Assembly: GCF_001715295.1 (NCBI RefSeq)
Contig: NZ_MDKB01000002.1
Coordinates: 432,499 to 496,498, forward strand
Direction: 5' to 3'
DNA from: Streptomyces griseus
Lineage (GTDB): Bacteria; Actinomycetota; Actinomycetes; Streptomycetales; Streptomycetaceae
DNA: 64,000 nucleotides
Below are positions 23,028 through 31,945 of this stretch, in pieces. Under the pieces are notes generated by a model that was not told where the DNA came from, did not search any database, and saw nothing but the letters and a program-made list of their open reading frames with translations. The stretch's first letter is position 1; each line of letters starts with the position of its first letter. Position numbers and translations under genes: made by a program.

Positions 23028-23425
23028 GAAGGGTCCTTCCCTGGAGCGGACGTCGGCCTTCTGGCTCGGCGACCGGTTGTGCTGTCCGACTGCGGTCTGT
23101 TGATCGTGTCGATCGCGGACCGTGCCGGGGCGGTGGTCCGCCGGGTACGGCGGAGAGATGAATGTGCGGGGTTCCGGCGCGAGATCCCCCTGCTCGGCCC
23201 ACTCCTGGACAAGCGAGAGGGTGTCGTGCCGGTTCCGGAGCGTGCTCGAAAGCTCAGGCAGGCTGCTCAGGCAGTCGGGGAGGCTCCCGGAAGAGTGGTG
23301 GTCCCTAAGGGGGACACGAAGCAACGCGCCACAAAGACGTCGATTGCTGACTTGAGGTTAACACTACCGGCTCCAACAAACATTCCCCCTCTCGTGCACC
23401 GGCAATCACGTGCGCTCAGGTGCGG
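23028..23425 (-). other. rho leader and thrB-rho spacer
   Basis: 398 bp without a supportable gene. It must contain the rho promoter and 5' leader on the minus strand. The sequence becomes locally less GC-rich around 23335-23395 (GAGGTTAACACTACC), a likely promoter zone, but I cannot fix a -10/-35 pair. Long rho leaders are often autoregulatory. Confidence 0.5.
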
Positions 23426-24343
23426 CTACGCGGCGAGCGGCAGCACACTCGCGCCCGCGGCGTCGAGGGTGAGCCGGTTCGCGGCCCATCCCTCGCCGGC
23501 CAGTCGGGCCACCTTGTCGGCCTCGCCCTCCTCCGTCAGCGCGAGCACCGTGGGCCCGGCGCCGGAGATGACGGCGGGGACGCCGTCCGCGCGCAGCCGG
23601 CCGACCAGTTCCACGCTCTGCGGCATCGCGGGCCCCCGGTACTCCTGGTGGATCCGGTCCTCGGTGGCGGCGAGCAGCAGTTCGGGCCGCCTGGTCAGCG
23701 CCTCCACCAGGAGGGCCGCGCGTCCGGCGTTGGCCGCGGCGTCCACATGGGGGACGGTGCGCGGCAGCAGGCCGCGGGCGGTCTCGGTGAGGACCGGTGT
23801 CGCGGGGACGAAGACCACCGGGACGACGGTGCCGGCGGGGTCCATCCTGATGGCCCTGGCGGCTCCGCCGTCCATCCAGGCCAGGGTGAAACCGCCGAGC
23901 AGGCAGGCGGCGACGTTGTCGGGGTGGCCCTCGATCTCGGTCGCCAGCTCCAGCAGCGCGGCGTCGTCGAGGCGGGCGTCCCCGCCGGTCGTCACGGCGC
24001 GGGCGGCGACGATCCCGGCACAGATGGCCGCGGAGGACGAGCCGAGCCCCCGGCCGTGCGGGATGCGGTTGGCGCAGACGATCTCCAGCCCGTGGGGCTG
24101 CCCGCCGAGCAGGTCGAAGGCCGTGCGCAGGGAGCGTACGAGCAGGTGGTTCTCGTCGCGGGGCAGCGTCGTGGCGCCCTCACCCGCGATGTCGATGTGC
24201 AGTCCGGAGTCGGCGACCCGGACGACGACGTCGTCGTAGAGCCCGAGCGAGAGGCCGAGGGCGTCGAAACCCGGACCCAGGTTGGCGCTGGTAGCGGGGA
24301 CGCGCACCCGGACGGCGGCGGCTCGGAACGCGGGACCGGCCAT
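23426..24343 (-). CDS. thrB: Homoserine kinase
   Basis: A 305-residue GHMP-family kinase that phosphorylates homoserine for threonine synthesis. Motif 1 is VRVPATSANLGPGFDALGLSL, motif 2 (phosphate loop) is RIPHGRGLGSSSAAICAGIVA, and motif 3 is VPAVISGAGPTVLAL near the C terminus. ATG at 24343 gives MAGPAFRAAAVRVRVPATS. It is the last gene of the hom-thrC-thrB set but is separated from thrC by 458 bp and two strong hairpins, so it probably has its own promoter. Confidence 0.95.
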   Translation of the reverse strand: MAGPAFRAAAVRVRVPATSANLGPGFDALGLSLGLYDDVVVRVADSGLHIDIAGEGATTLPRDENHLLVRSLRTAFDLLGGQPHGLEIVCANRIPHGRGLGSSSAAICAGIVAARAVTTGGDARLDDAALLELATEIEGHPDNVAACLLGGFTLAWMDGGAARAIRMDPAGTVVPVVFVPATPVLTETARGLLPRTVPHVDAAANAGRAALLVEALTRRPELLLAATEDRIHQEYRGPAMPQSVELVGRLRADGVPAVISGAGPTVLALTEEGEADKVARLAGEGWAANRLTLDAAGASVLPLAA

Positions 24344-24697
24344 CGGTTGGACGACTCTTCCTGTACGGCGGCGGGGATGGTGGTGCGGGGTGGTGTCGTG
24401 CGGGCGGTGTCGTGCGGGTACTTCGACGTGCGTGGGGGTGCCGTGGTGCGGGGCGGGGTGTCCGGAGGTCACTACGGCGACTGCACCGCGGCGCGTGCGG
24501 CGGGGCGGGTTGAGTACAGCTTATCGAAGGAAGGTTCTGTGGCGACATAGGGCGCACAGGAGGCGCACGAGGCGTGTCGCACGCCGCCTCTGCGCTCTTC
24601 GCCCCTCGGGGCGGCCGGACGGCCGGGGCACCGGCCAGGGCCGGTTCCGGGACCCCGCCTGCCCGGTGACGCCCGGCCCGCGCACCCGCCGCGTTCT

Positions 24698-24736
24698 GGG
24701 CATCGCCCCGGCACCTCCGGTACCGGGGCGATGCCC
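24698..24736. terminator. Strong hairpin downstream of thrC (distal)
   Basis: GGGCATCGCCCCGG (24698-24711) pairs perfectly with 24723-24736 around an 11-nt loop. It is the second of two perfect 14-bp hairpins between thrC and thrB on the minus strand. Confidence 0.75.
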
Positions 24737-24747
24737 CGTCCGTCCCG

Positions 24748-24779
24748 CGATCGGCGCACCGGAGGCGGTGCGCCGATCG
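24748..24779. terminator. Strong hairpin downstream of thrC (proximal)
   Basis: CGATCGGCGCACCG (24748-24761) pairs perfectly with 24766-24779 around a GAGG loop, 22 bp beyond the thrC stop. The upstream remainder (24344-24697) holds no gene and should include the thrB promoter. Confidence 0.78.
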
Positions 24780-24801
24780 GCCGGGATGTGTGGGACAGCC
24801 C

Positions 24802-25872
24802 TCAGACGAGGCCCAGTTTCCGGGCCGCGGTGGTCGCGTCGACCGGTACCGTGACCGGCTGCGGGGCGCCGGCGACGGCCCAGTCGGGGTCCTTGAGGCC
24901 GTTCCCGGTGACGGTGCAGACGATCTTCTGACCGGGGTCGACCTTGCCCTCCGCGGCGGCCTTGAGCAGACCGGCCACCGAGGCGGCCGACGCGGGCTCG
25001 ACGAAGACACCCTCCTGGGAGGCCAACAGGCGGTAGGCGGACAGGATCTGCCGGTCCGTCACCTCGTCGATGAAGCCGCCCGACTCGTCCCGGGCGTCCA
25101 GCGCGAACTGCCAGGAGGCGGGGTTGCCGATGCGGATCGCGGTCGCGATGGTCGCCGGGTCCTTGACGATCTCACCGCGGACGATGGGCGCGGAGCCGGA
25201 GGCCTGGAAGCCCCACATGCGCGGGGTGTGCGTGGAGACCGCGTCTCCCGCGTACTCCTTGTAACCCTTCCAGTAGGCCGTGATGTTGCCCGCGTTGCCG
25301 ACCGGGAGGACGTGGATGTCGGGGGCGTCACCGAGCGCGTCGACGATCTCGAACGCGGCGGTCTTCTGGCCCTCGATGCGGACGGGGTTGACCGAATTGA
25401 CCAGCGCCACCGGGTAGTTGTCCGAGAGACTGCGGGCCAGGGTGAGGCAGTCGTCGAAATTGCCGTCGACCTGGAGGATCTTCGCGCCGTGGACGAGGGC
25501 CTGCCCCATCTTGCCGAGCGCGATCTTGCCCTGCGGCACGAGGACGGCGCAGACCATTCCGGCCCGCACCGCGTACGCGGCGGCGGAGGCGGAGGTGTTG
25601 CCGGTGGATGCGCAGATGACGGCCTGCGCGCCCTCCTCCTTGGCGCGGGTGATCGCCATCGTCATGCCGCGGTCCTTGAACGAACCGGTGGGGTTGGCGC
25701 CCTCGACCTTGAGGTGCACCTCGCATCCCGTGCGCTCGGAGAGGACCTGCGCCGGGACGAGCGGCGTGCCACCCTCACGGAGGGTGACGACCGGCGTCGT
25801 GCTCGTGACCGGAAGCCGGTCCCGGTACTCCTCGATGATGCCGCGCCACTGGTGGGTGCCGTTGCTGGTCAT
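24802..25872 (-). CDS. thrC: Threonine synthase
   Basis: A 356-residue fold-type II PLP enzyme converting O-phosphohomoserine to threonine. The PLP lysine is in [20 protein letters not shown]; the phosphate-binding loop is [35 protein letters not shown] is the Ser/Gly loop contacting the cofactor. It is preceded by hom with 6 bp between them, so the two are co-transcribed. Confidence 0.96.
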   Translation of the reverse strand: MTSNGTHQWRGIIEEYRDRLPVTSTTPVVTLREGGTPLVPAQVLSERTGCEVHLKVEGANPTGSFKDRGMTMAITRAKEEGAQAVICASTGNTSASAAAYAVRAGMVCAVLVPQGKIALGKMGQALVHGAKILQVDGNFDDCLTLARSLSDNYPVALVNSVNPVRIEGQKTAAFEIVDALGDAPDIHVLPVGNAGNITAYWKGYKEYAGDAVSTHTPRMWGFQASGSAPIVRGEIVKDPATIATAIRIGNPASWQFALDARDESGGFIDEVTDRQILSAYRLLASQEGVFVEPASAASVAGLLKAAAEGKVDPGQKIVCTVTGNGLKDPDWAVAGAPQPVTVPVDATTAARKLGLV

Positions 25873-25878
25873 GGGTCC

Positions 25879-27180
25879 TTACTCCCCTTCAACACGCATG
25901 ATGCTGGCGACACCGCGCACGGTGTCCAGCTTGCGCAGCGCCTCGACGGTCCCCGAGAGGGCCGCGTCGGGCGCGCGGTGGGTGACGACGACGAGGGATG
26001 CCTCGCCGCTGCCGTCCTGGCGGACTTGCTGGCGGACCGTATCGATGGATACGTCCTGTTCGGCGAAGACCGTAGCGACCTGGGCGAGTACGCCAGGCTT
26101 GTCGGCCACGTCGAGACTGATGTGGTACCGCGTGACGACGTCGCCCATGGGGCTGACCGGCAGACGCGTGTACGCGGACTCACCCGGGCCGGTGGTCCCG
26201 GCGAGGATGTTGCGGCAGACGGCGACCAGGTCACCGAGAACCGCGGACGCGGTCGGGGCGCCGCCCGCGCCGGGGCCGTAGAACATGAGCTGCCCGGCGG
26301 CCTCGGACTCGACGAAGACCGCGTTGTACGCCTCGCGGACGGAGGCCAGCGGGTGGCTGAGCGGGATCATCGCGGGGTGCACGCGGGCGGTGACGGACCT
26401 GCCGTCGGCGGCCCGCTCGCAGATGGCGAGGAGCTTGACGGTGCAGCCCATGCGGCGGGCCGAGGCGATGTCCGCGGCGGTGACCTCGGTGATGCCCTCG
26501 CGGTGCACCTCGCCGATCCTGACCCGGGTGTGGAAGGCGATCCCGGCGAGGATGGCGGCCTTCGCGGCGGCGTCGAAGCCCTCGACGTCGGCGGTGGGGT
26601 CGGCCTCGGCGTACCCGAGGGCGGTGGCCTCGTCGAGCGCCTCGGAGTATCCCGCCCCGCTCGTGTCCATCCTGTCGAGGATGAAGTTGGTGGTGCCGTT
26701 GACGATGCCGAGGACCCGGTTGACCTTGTCCCCGGCGAGGGACTCGCGCAGCGGCCGTACGAGCGGGATCGCGCCGGCCACGGCCGCCTCGTAGTACAGG
26801 TCCCGGCCGTGCTGCTCGGCGACGGCGTGCAGCGCGGAGCCGTCCTCGGCGAGCAGCGCCTTGTTGGCGGAGACGACGCCCGCGCCGTGCTCGAAGGCGG
26901 TCGTGATGAGGGTGCGGGCGGGTTCGATGCCGCCGATGACCTCGATGACGACGTCGATGTCACCCCGTTTGACCAGGGCGGTCGCATCGGTCGTGATCAG
27001 TGCGGGGTCGATGCCCTCACGCACCTTGGAAGGCCGGCGGACGGCCACACCCGCGAGCTCGACCGGCGCGCCGATGCGCGCGGCGAGGTCGTCGGCGTGC
27101 GTCGTCATGATGCGCGCCACCTCTGAGCCGACCACTCCGCAGCCCAGCAGCGCCACCTTCAGCGGACGCGTACGCATCAT
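25879..27180 (-). CDS. hom: Homoserine dehydrogenase with ACT domain
   Basis: 433 residues. The N-terminal NAD(P)-binding domain starts LKVALLGCGVVGSEVAR; the catalytic domain carries EAAVAGAIPLVRPLRESL, NGTTNFIL and GYAEADPTADVEGFDAAAKAAIL; the C-terminal ACT domain (ADKPGVLAQVATVFAEQDVSI) is the site of threonine feedback inhibition in the family. It reduces aspartate semialdehyde to homoserine. Two adjacent ATG codons at the start are both possible (GAGGT upstream). Confidence 0.96.
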   Translation of the reverse strand: MMRTRPLKVALLGCGVVGSEVARIMTTHADDLAARIGAPVELAGVAVRRPSKVREGIDPALITTDATALVKRGDIDVVIEVIGGIEPARTLITTAFEHGAGVVSANKALLAEDGSALHAVAEQHGRDLYYEAAVAGAIPLVRPLRESLAGDKVNRVLGIVNGTTNFILDRMDTSGAGYSEALDEATALGYAEADPTADVEGFDAAAKAAILAGIAFHTRVRIGEVHREGITEVTAADIASARRMGCTVKLLAICERAADGRSVTARVHPAMIPLSHPLASVREAYNAVFVESEAAGQLMFYGPGAGGAPTASAVLGDLVAVCRNILAGTTGPGESAYTRLPVSPMGDVVTRYHISLDVADKPGVLAQVATVFAEQDVSIDTVRQQVRQDGSGEASLVVVTHRAPDAALSGTVEALRKLDTVRGVASIMRVEGE

Positions 27181-27275
27181 CCGACCTCGTTTCTCATACT
27201 TCCGGTGTGTGGACCAGTCTCACTCACCGGACGGGGGTTTCTGCCACCCGTCCGGATTTTGAGACGTGAATTTCA

Positions 27276-28667
27276 TCAGCCGACATCGAGACGCAGGAGA
27301 TCTTCCTCCGTCTCACGCCGGACGATCACGCGCGCCCTGCCGTCACGCACAGCGACGACGGGCGGGCGCAGGGCGTGGTTGTAGTTGCTCGCCATGGACC
27401 GGCAGTACGCGCCGGTGGCGGGGACCGCGATCAGGTCGCCGGGCGCCAGGTCTGCCGGCAGGAAGGCGTCCTTGACCACGATGTCCCCGCTCTCGCAGTG
27501 CTTGCCGACGACGCGGACGAGCATGGGTTCGGCGTCGGAGCTGCGCGAGACGAGGGCCACGCTGTACTCGGCGTCGTACAGCGCGGTGCGGATGTTGTCC
27601 GACATGCCGCCGTCGACGCTCACGTACGTGCGCAGGCCCTCCAGCGGCTTGATGGTGCCGACCTCGTAGAGCGTGAACGCGGTGGGGCCGACGATCGCGC
27701 GGCCCGGCTCGACGGAGATGCGCGGGGTGGCGAGCCCGGCCGACTCGCATTCGCGGGTCACGATGTCGCTGAGGGCCTTGGCGATCTCGTGCGGCTCGCG
27801 GGGGTCGTCCTCGGAGGTGTACGCGATCCCGAGGCCGCCACCGAGGTCGATCTCGGGGAGTTCGACGCCGTGTTCGTCGCGGACCGCGGCGAGCAGCTGC
27901 ACCACGCGCCGGGCGGAGACCTCGAAGCCGGCCATGTCGAAGATCTGCGAGCCGATGTGCGAGTGGATGCCGATGAGTTCGAGCCCGTCCAGGGTCAGTG
28001 CCCTGCGGACGGCTTCGGCGGCCTGGCCGTCGGCCAGCGCGATGCCGAACTTCTGGTCCTCGTGCGCGGTGGCGATGAACTCGTGGGTGTGCGCCTCGAC
28101 ACCGACGGTGACCCGGATCTGTACGCGCTGCCGCTTACCGAGCCGCTGCGCGGTGTGGGAGACGCGGACGATCTCCTGGAAGGAGTCGAGTACGATCCGC
28201 CCGACGCCCGCTTCGACGGCCCGCTCGATCTCGGCGACCGTCTTGTTGTTGCCGTGGAAGGCGATCCGGTCGGCGGGCATCCCGGCGTCCAGGGCGGTGG
28301 TGAGTTCCCCGCCGGAGCACACGTCGAGGTTCAGGCCCTCCTCCGTGAGCCAGCGCACGACGGCGCGCGAGAGGAAGGCCTTGCCGGCGTAGAACACATC
28401 GGCGTCGGGGCCGAAGGCGTCCGCCCAGGCGCGGCAGCGCGCCCGGAAGTCACTCTCGTCGAGGAAGTACGCAGGGGTGCCGAACTCCTCGGCCAACCGG
28501 GCAACTTCGATCCCCCCGACGGTGAGCGCACCGTCCTGGTCGCGGGTGACCGTACGGGACCACACCTTCTCGTCCAGCACGTTGAGGTCGGTGGCCGGGG
28601 CGATGTAGTGGCCCTCGGGGAGGACGTCGGCGTGGCGGGGTCCGGCGGGGTGTGCGGATCGGCTCAT
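27276..28667 (-). CDS. lysA: Diaminopimelate decarboxylase
   Basis: A 463-residue fold-type III PLP decarboxylase that makes lysine from meso-DAP. The PLP lysine is in DVFYAGKAFLSRAVVRWL; HSHIGSQIFDMAGFE and IDLGGGLGIAYTSED are the conserved substrate/cofactor segments; ACESGDIVVKD-type CESGD (KHCESGDIVVKDAFLP) supplies the Cys across the dimer. It is 95 bp upstream of hom on the same strand, placing lysine and threonine pathway genes together. Confidence 0.96.
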   Translation of the reverse strand: MSRSAHPAGPRHADVLPEGHYIAPATDLNVLDEKVWSRTVTRDQDGALTVGGIEVARLAEEFGTPAYFLDESDFRARCRAWADAFGPDADVFYAGKAFLSRAVVRWLTEEGLNLDVCSGGELTTALDAGMPADRIAFHGNNKTVAEIERAVEAGVGRIVLDSFQEIVRVSHTAQRLGKRQRVQIRVTVGVEAHTHEFIATAHEDQKFGIALADGQAAEAVRRALTLDGLELIGIHSHIGSQIFDMAGFEVSARRVVQLLAAVRDEHGVELPEIDLGGGLGIAYTSEDDPREPHEIAKALSDIVTRECESAGLATPRISVEPGRAIVGPTAFTLYEVGTIKPLEGLRTYVSVDGGMSDNIRTALYDAEYSVALVSRSSDAEPMLVRVVGKHCESGDIVVKDAFLPADLAPGDLIAVPATGAYCRSMASNYNHALRPPVVAVRDGRARVIVRRETEEDLLRLDVG

Positions 28668-28691
28668 CGTTCTGCTCTGTTCTCTCGGGTC

Positions 28692-29870
28692 TCAGAGGTG
28701 TTCGGGCGCGCTGATGCCGAGCAGGGACAGGCCGCCTGCGAGCACCGTCCCGGCGGCTTCGGCAAGAGCCAGCCGGGAGCGGTGGGCGGCCGAGGGTTTC
28801 TCGTCACCGACGGGGAGCGGCGGGCAGGCGTCGTGGAGGTCGAAGAAGGCGCGCGCCACCGTTTCGAGGTGCCGGGCGAGCCGGTCGGGCGCGTGGTGGC
28901 GTGCGGCGGCGGCGAGCACCCCGGGGTGGTCGGCGAGGGCGGCGTGCAGCGCGGGGGCGTCGACGTCCGCGTCGTACGCGGCGGTGAGACCGAGGCGCTC
29001 CCCCTCGCGGAGAAGCGCGCGGGTGCGGGCGTGGGCGTAACGGACCAGGAAGAGCGGGTTGGCCTCCGTCTGGACGAGGAGGTCACCGCCGAGCGGGGCG
29101 CGGTCGTGGCCGGCGGGCCGCAGCAGACCCCACCGGGTGGCGTCGGCGCCCAGCCGCTCCAGCAGTGCGTCCGCCGTGGCCCCGGCGGGGACGGGACGGA
29201 TCTCGGCGCTCTCCTCGGCCCCGACCGGGACGGGACGGATCTCGGCGCTCTTCTCAGCCCCGACCGGGACGGGACAGATCTCGGCGCTCTCCTCGGCCCC
29301 GACCGGGACGGCACGCTCTTCGGTCCGCTCCACGGTTCCGGCGCCCGGGGCGACGTGGAGGCCGAGCCGGTCCCAGCCGGGTCCGGGCTCCCGCGCGCAA
29401 CCGATGAGCACTTGGTCGCCCTGGGTGCGCAGCAGGTGCCCGACGCTCTGGGCTACGACCGCCGACCGGATCTCGCGTGGGTGGTGGAGCCGCCGGAGGG
29501 CCCCCGCACCGGTGGTGACCCATCCGTAGCGGAGGCCCCGCCCGGCAACCTCGCGGACGCGGGCGGCGCGGGAGGCGGCGTCGGCGGAGGCGTCGAGCGT
29601 GAAGTTCAGGAAACCGGGCCCGGTGATCTCGACCCGTCCGATCCCGGGGGCACCGACGACCCGTTCCCGCAGGATCTCGGCCACACCCCGCGGGGGGAGC
29701 CCCGCGGGCCCCGCCAACTGGAGGGCGACGGCACAGGCGTAGTCCCCGCTGCCGCCGGGCCGCGTCCTCTCCACTCGCACGCGCGCGGGCACGGGCGCGC
29801 GCAGGGCGTCCTCGTCGACCGCGCGGCGCACAGCGTGCAGCACGGTCGAGGAGAGGTCGGCGGGGGTCAC
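28692..29870 (-). CDS. ArgS-related anticodon-binding protein lacking the catalytic core (NrtL-type)
   Basis: About 392 residues from GTG at 29870. Residues ~1-110 match the N-terminal Add-1 domain of arginyl-tRNA synthetase (RTRPGGSGDYACAVALQLAG, RVEITGPGFLNFTL). Residues ~265-392 match the DALR anticodon-binding domain (NPLFLVRYAHARTRALL, HLETVARAFFDLHDACPPLPV, LALAEAAGTVLAGGLSLLGI). No HIGH or KMSK motif and no Rossmann core lie between them, only ~150 residues with a 13-residue tandem repeat. It therefore cannot charge tRNA and may bind tRNA or regulate. It begins 24 bp upstream of lysA on the same strand, the usual argS-lysA neighbourhood. Confidence 0.85.
   Translation of the reverse strand: MTPADLSSTVLHAVRRAVDEDALRAPVPARVRVERTRPGGSGDYACAVALQLAGPAGLPPRGVAEILRERVVGAPGIGRVEITGPGFLNFTLDASADAASRAARVREVAGRGLRYGWVTTGAGALRRLHHPREIRSAVVAQSVGHLLRTQGDQVLIGCAREPGPGWDRLGLHVAPGAGTVERTEERAVPVGAEESAEICPVPVGAEKSAEIRPVPVGAEESAEIRPVPAGATADALLERLGADATRWGLLRPAGHDRAPLGGDLLVQTEANPLFLVRYAHARTRALLREGERLGLTAAYDADVDAPALHAALADHPGVLAAAARHHAPDRLARHLETVARAFFDLHDACPPLPVGDEKPSAAHRSRLALAEAAGTVLAGGLSLLGISAPEHL
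29184..29310. repeat. 39-bp tandem repeat inside the ArgS-like gene
   Basis: About 3.3 copies of a 39-bp unit (GACCGGG recurs at 29223, 29262 and 29301) encode repeats of PVGAEESAEIRPV. They occupy the place where the arginyl-tRNA synthetase catalytic core would be. Few mismatches between units suggest recent expansion. Confidence 0.88.
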
Positions 29871-30211
29871 GGGACAAGCGTAGGGGAGGGAGGGGGTCAC
29901 TTCGCCAACCGGTTTCGCGATGCGGGCAACCGCCCGCGTCCGGGCGCGACCGGGGCCGCAGCAGGACGGCGGCCGACAGCGCGGTGCGCGCAGCCGCCGG
30001 TATGGGGACGCGGCCGGTTGTCCAGGTTCGGGCGCGGGCACCGGGAAGGGCCGCCCGGCGGAAACCCGGCGTCCGGCTGCGGGCACTCCGCCGACGGCTG
30101 GGCGCGGCCGACGGCCGGGCGTCCGGGAGGACAGTGGGCAGGGTCGCGGCGCGGACAGCCGCCTCTCGCGCAGGGCGCGGGTGGGTGGGCGCGGGCCCCC
30201 AGCCGGTCCGG
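29871..30211. other. Gene-free spacer
   Basis: 341 bp of very GC-rich sequence between the ArgS-like gene and the response regulator. Open frames in it are composition artefacts. I see no RNA gene, repeat or convincing promoter. Confidence 0.55.
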
Positions 30212-30646
30212 TCACCCGGCAGCGCTCCCCGCCCTCCCGGCCCCGCGACAGCCGTCGAGCGGCGGCGGATCGCCCCGGTGCGCGAGCCGGCGCACCATCC
30301 GTACGAGCTCCCCCGGCTCGAACGGCTTCGCCAGGAAGGCGTCCACCCCGGCGGTCACGCCGGAGTCCACCTCGCACGGCGTGCAGGCACTGACGACGGC
30401 GACGGGGAGATGGCTGGTACGCGGATCGGAACGCAGCCGGACAGCGGTCTGTATGCCGTCGAGCCGCGGCATGACGACGTCGAGCGTGATCACGTCCGGG
30501 CAGACGCGGTGCACGAGGTCCAGACACTCGACGCCGTCGGCCGCGGTCACTACCTCGAAGCCCTCCAGCTCGAGGTTGACCCTGATCAGCTGCCGGATGG
30601 CCTCGTTGTCGTCGACAACAAGCACACGGCCGTACGCCCCTGGCAC
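30212..30646 (-). CDS. Single-domain response regulator
   Basis: 144 residues, nearly all a CheY-like receiver domain: VLVVDDNEAIRQLIRVNLELEGF with the acidic pair, phospho-acceptor Asp in DVITLDVVMPRLDG, Ser in VAVVSACT and Lys in DAFLAKPFEPGELVRMVRRL. No DNA-binding domain follows; the tail is Gly/Ala/Arg-rich. No kinase gene is adjacent, so it is an orphan acting through protein contact. Start GTG at 30646 has no spaced RBS (GAAGG abuts it), so either the next GTG at codon 8 or a leaderless mRNA is possible. Confidence 0.88.
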   Translation of the reverse strand: MPGAYGRVLVVDDNEAIRQLIRVNLELEGFEVVTAADGVECLDLVHRVCPDVITLDVVMPRLDGIQTAVRLRSDPRTSHLPVAVVSACTPCEVDSGVTAGVDAFLAKPFEPGELVRMVRRLAHRGDPPPLDGCRGAGRAGSAAG

Positions 30647-30830
30647 CCTTCGAGAGTAGGTCGGCCGGAGGGGCTGCGTCCGGGTTTTGCCCACTTCCGC
30701 CCCCCGGAGTGCGACCGTCGTCGACTTCGGGGCGGCCTCACTCCGGAGCCGACGACGCGCAAAACCTGTTCCCGGCCACCCTGTCGGAGCTGGTAGGGTT
30801 TCACTCGTCGCCGCCGAGCGCAGCGACATC

Positions 30831-30902
30831 GCCCCCGTAGCTCAGGGGATAGAGCATCGGCCTCCGGAGCCGGGTGCGCAGGTTCGAATCCTGCCGGGGG
30901 CA
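30831..30902 (+). tRNA. tRNA-Arg (anticodon CCG)
   Basis: A 72-nt cloverleaf with acceptor GCCCCCG/CGGGGGC, D-arm around GCTCAGGGGATAGAGC, anticodon loop CTCCGGA (anticodon CCG, reading CGG) and T-arm GGTTCGAATCC, discriminator A. CCA is not encoded. tRNA-Arg genes are frequent integration sites and the accessory region begins just downstream, but I find no integrase and no repeat of the tRNA 3' end. Confidence 0.97.
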
Positions 30903-30919
30903 CTTCGCAGGAAGTGCCG

Positions 30920-30963
30920 AAAAGACCCTCTGATCAGTGGAAACGCTGATCAGGGGGTCTTTT
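30920..30963 (+). terminator. Terminator after tRNA-Arg
   Basis: AAAAGACCC..CTGATCAG (30920-30937) pairs with CTGATCAG..GGGTCTTTT (30946-30963), an 18-bp stem with one mismatch, an 8-nt loop, and T residues at its 3' side. It is a classic intrinsic terminator 18 bp after the tRNA. Confidence 0.92.
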
Positions 30964-31312
30964 CCATGTGTCGGCGTGCCCTGAAGCTGAGGTGGTCCCC
31001 CGCCGGGGGCTCGGGTCACCCTCGGGCGCACGTACTCTTCCGCCGCGCATCCGGGTGGCCCGAGGAAGAGATGACGCCACTCCTCCGGGTGTGCTGGAAC
31101 TCCGTTGCAGGCTCGACGAGTGACACCCCGAGGTGGCCCAGGTGTACGGCAGTGATTCCGCCGCCCCCTGCACCGGTTACCGCATCACCCGGCAGTACAA
31201 GCTCTTCCGGCCGTCGAGGACATGCGCGCCCGGCGACCCGCTCCAGCCGCGCGTCGCGGGAGTCGGGACGGCAGGCGCCCGCCGTCCCGACTCCCGAGGG
31301 ACGGCGTACGGG
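30964..31312. other. Gene-free spacer
   Basis: About 350 bp between the tRNA terminator and the toxin remnant. Nothing recognisable on either strand. Confidence 0.5.
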
Positions 31313-31686
31313 TCAGACCCGCACGGTCCGTACGTCGTACAGCGGGATCCAGGCGTTCCGGGTGACCAGGACCATCTCTTCGGCCTGCGCCTGCGCGACG
31401 CGTATCCGGTCGAAGGGGTCGGTGTGCACCATCGGCAGCCGGCCCGCACGCACCCCGTGGGCAGCCATGACGGGCACACTGGTCAAAGGCAGGTCGCGCA
31501 CCTGCTCCGCCAGTTCGCCCAGCCCTTCGAGCTCGCCGAGGTACTGCTCGACGGTGATCTCCCAGGGGGACACCGCACTGATGTACACGGCAGGCTCGGT
31601 GTCGATCAGGTACTTGACCCGGCCGGGCAGTTGTGGGCATCGGCCATCCACCACAGGACGACGCGGGTATCGAGCAGCAATCTCAT
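31313..31686 (-). pseudogene. Frameshifted PIN-domain toxin (VapC-type)
   Basis: The start of a VapC ribonuclease, MRLLLDTRVVLWWMAD (with the first catalytic Asp in LLDT), is encoded from ATG at 31686 in one frame and runs into a stop near 31607. The remainder (KYLIDTEPAVYISAVSPWEI, LPLTSVPVMAAHGVRAGRLP, HTDPFDRIRVAQAQAE, LVTRNAWIPLYDV) is in another frame from about 31640 to the stop at 31313. The break is close to GCCCACAACTGCCC (~31640) and is explained by a one- or two-base indel. The acidic residues of the C-terminal part (HTDPFDR) remain. The product cannot be a normal toxin. Confidence 0.82.
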
Positions 31687-31689
31687 CAA

Positions 31690-31945
31690 CGCATCGCCAT
31701 CGCTTCGGCGAAGCCGGTACGGGGTCGTCGAGGCCCGCGGGGATACGAACGCGTCCCCGAAGCGAGCCACGGCCCTGGCGGAGCACCGGCGCCCGTGCGG
31801 GGAGCGGCCTCCGCACCGGTTCACCTGCCTCGCCGACCACGACGAGTCGGCGGTCGATCATCTGCAGCAATGTGCCGGTGAACCGGGGCCGGGCCCACGC
31901 CGTACGGCACCTCCGCCGACGTAACCTCTCCCGCAGCCACCTCAC
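31690..31945 (-). pseudogene. Degenerate Phd/YefM-type antitoxin remnant
   Basis: In the frame starting at GTG 31945, residues LLQMIDRRLVVVGEAGEPVRRPLPA followed by GSLRGRVRIPAGLDDPVP resemble the end of the Phd/YefM DNA-binding domain and the toxin-binding tail of antitoxins that precede VapC genes. The normal N terminus is missing or replaced by Arg-rich sequence and there is no stop before the toxin region. It overlaps the stop of the upstream ATP-binding protein gene by four bases. I regard it as the decayed partner of the frameshifted toxin. Confidence 0.5.

Noticed and set aside
29184..29310. Repeat array considered as CRISPR-like
   Set aside because: The units are contiguous without spacers, in frame and coding (13 residues each), so it is a coding minisatellite.
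30831..30902. Integrated mobile element at tRNA-Arg
   Set aside because: No integrase or excisionase gene and no second copy of the tRNA 3' end was found in the window, so an integrative element cannot be supported although the downstream region is accessory.
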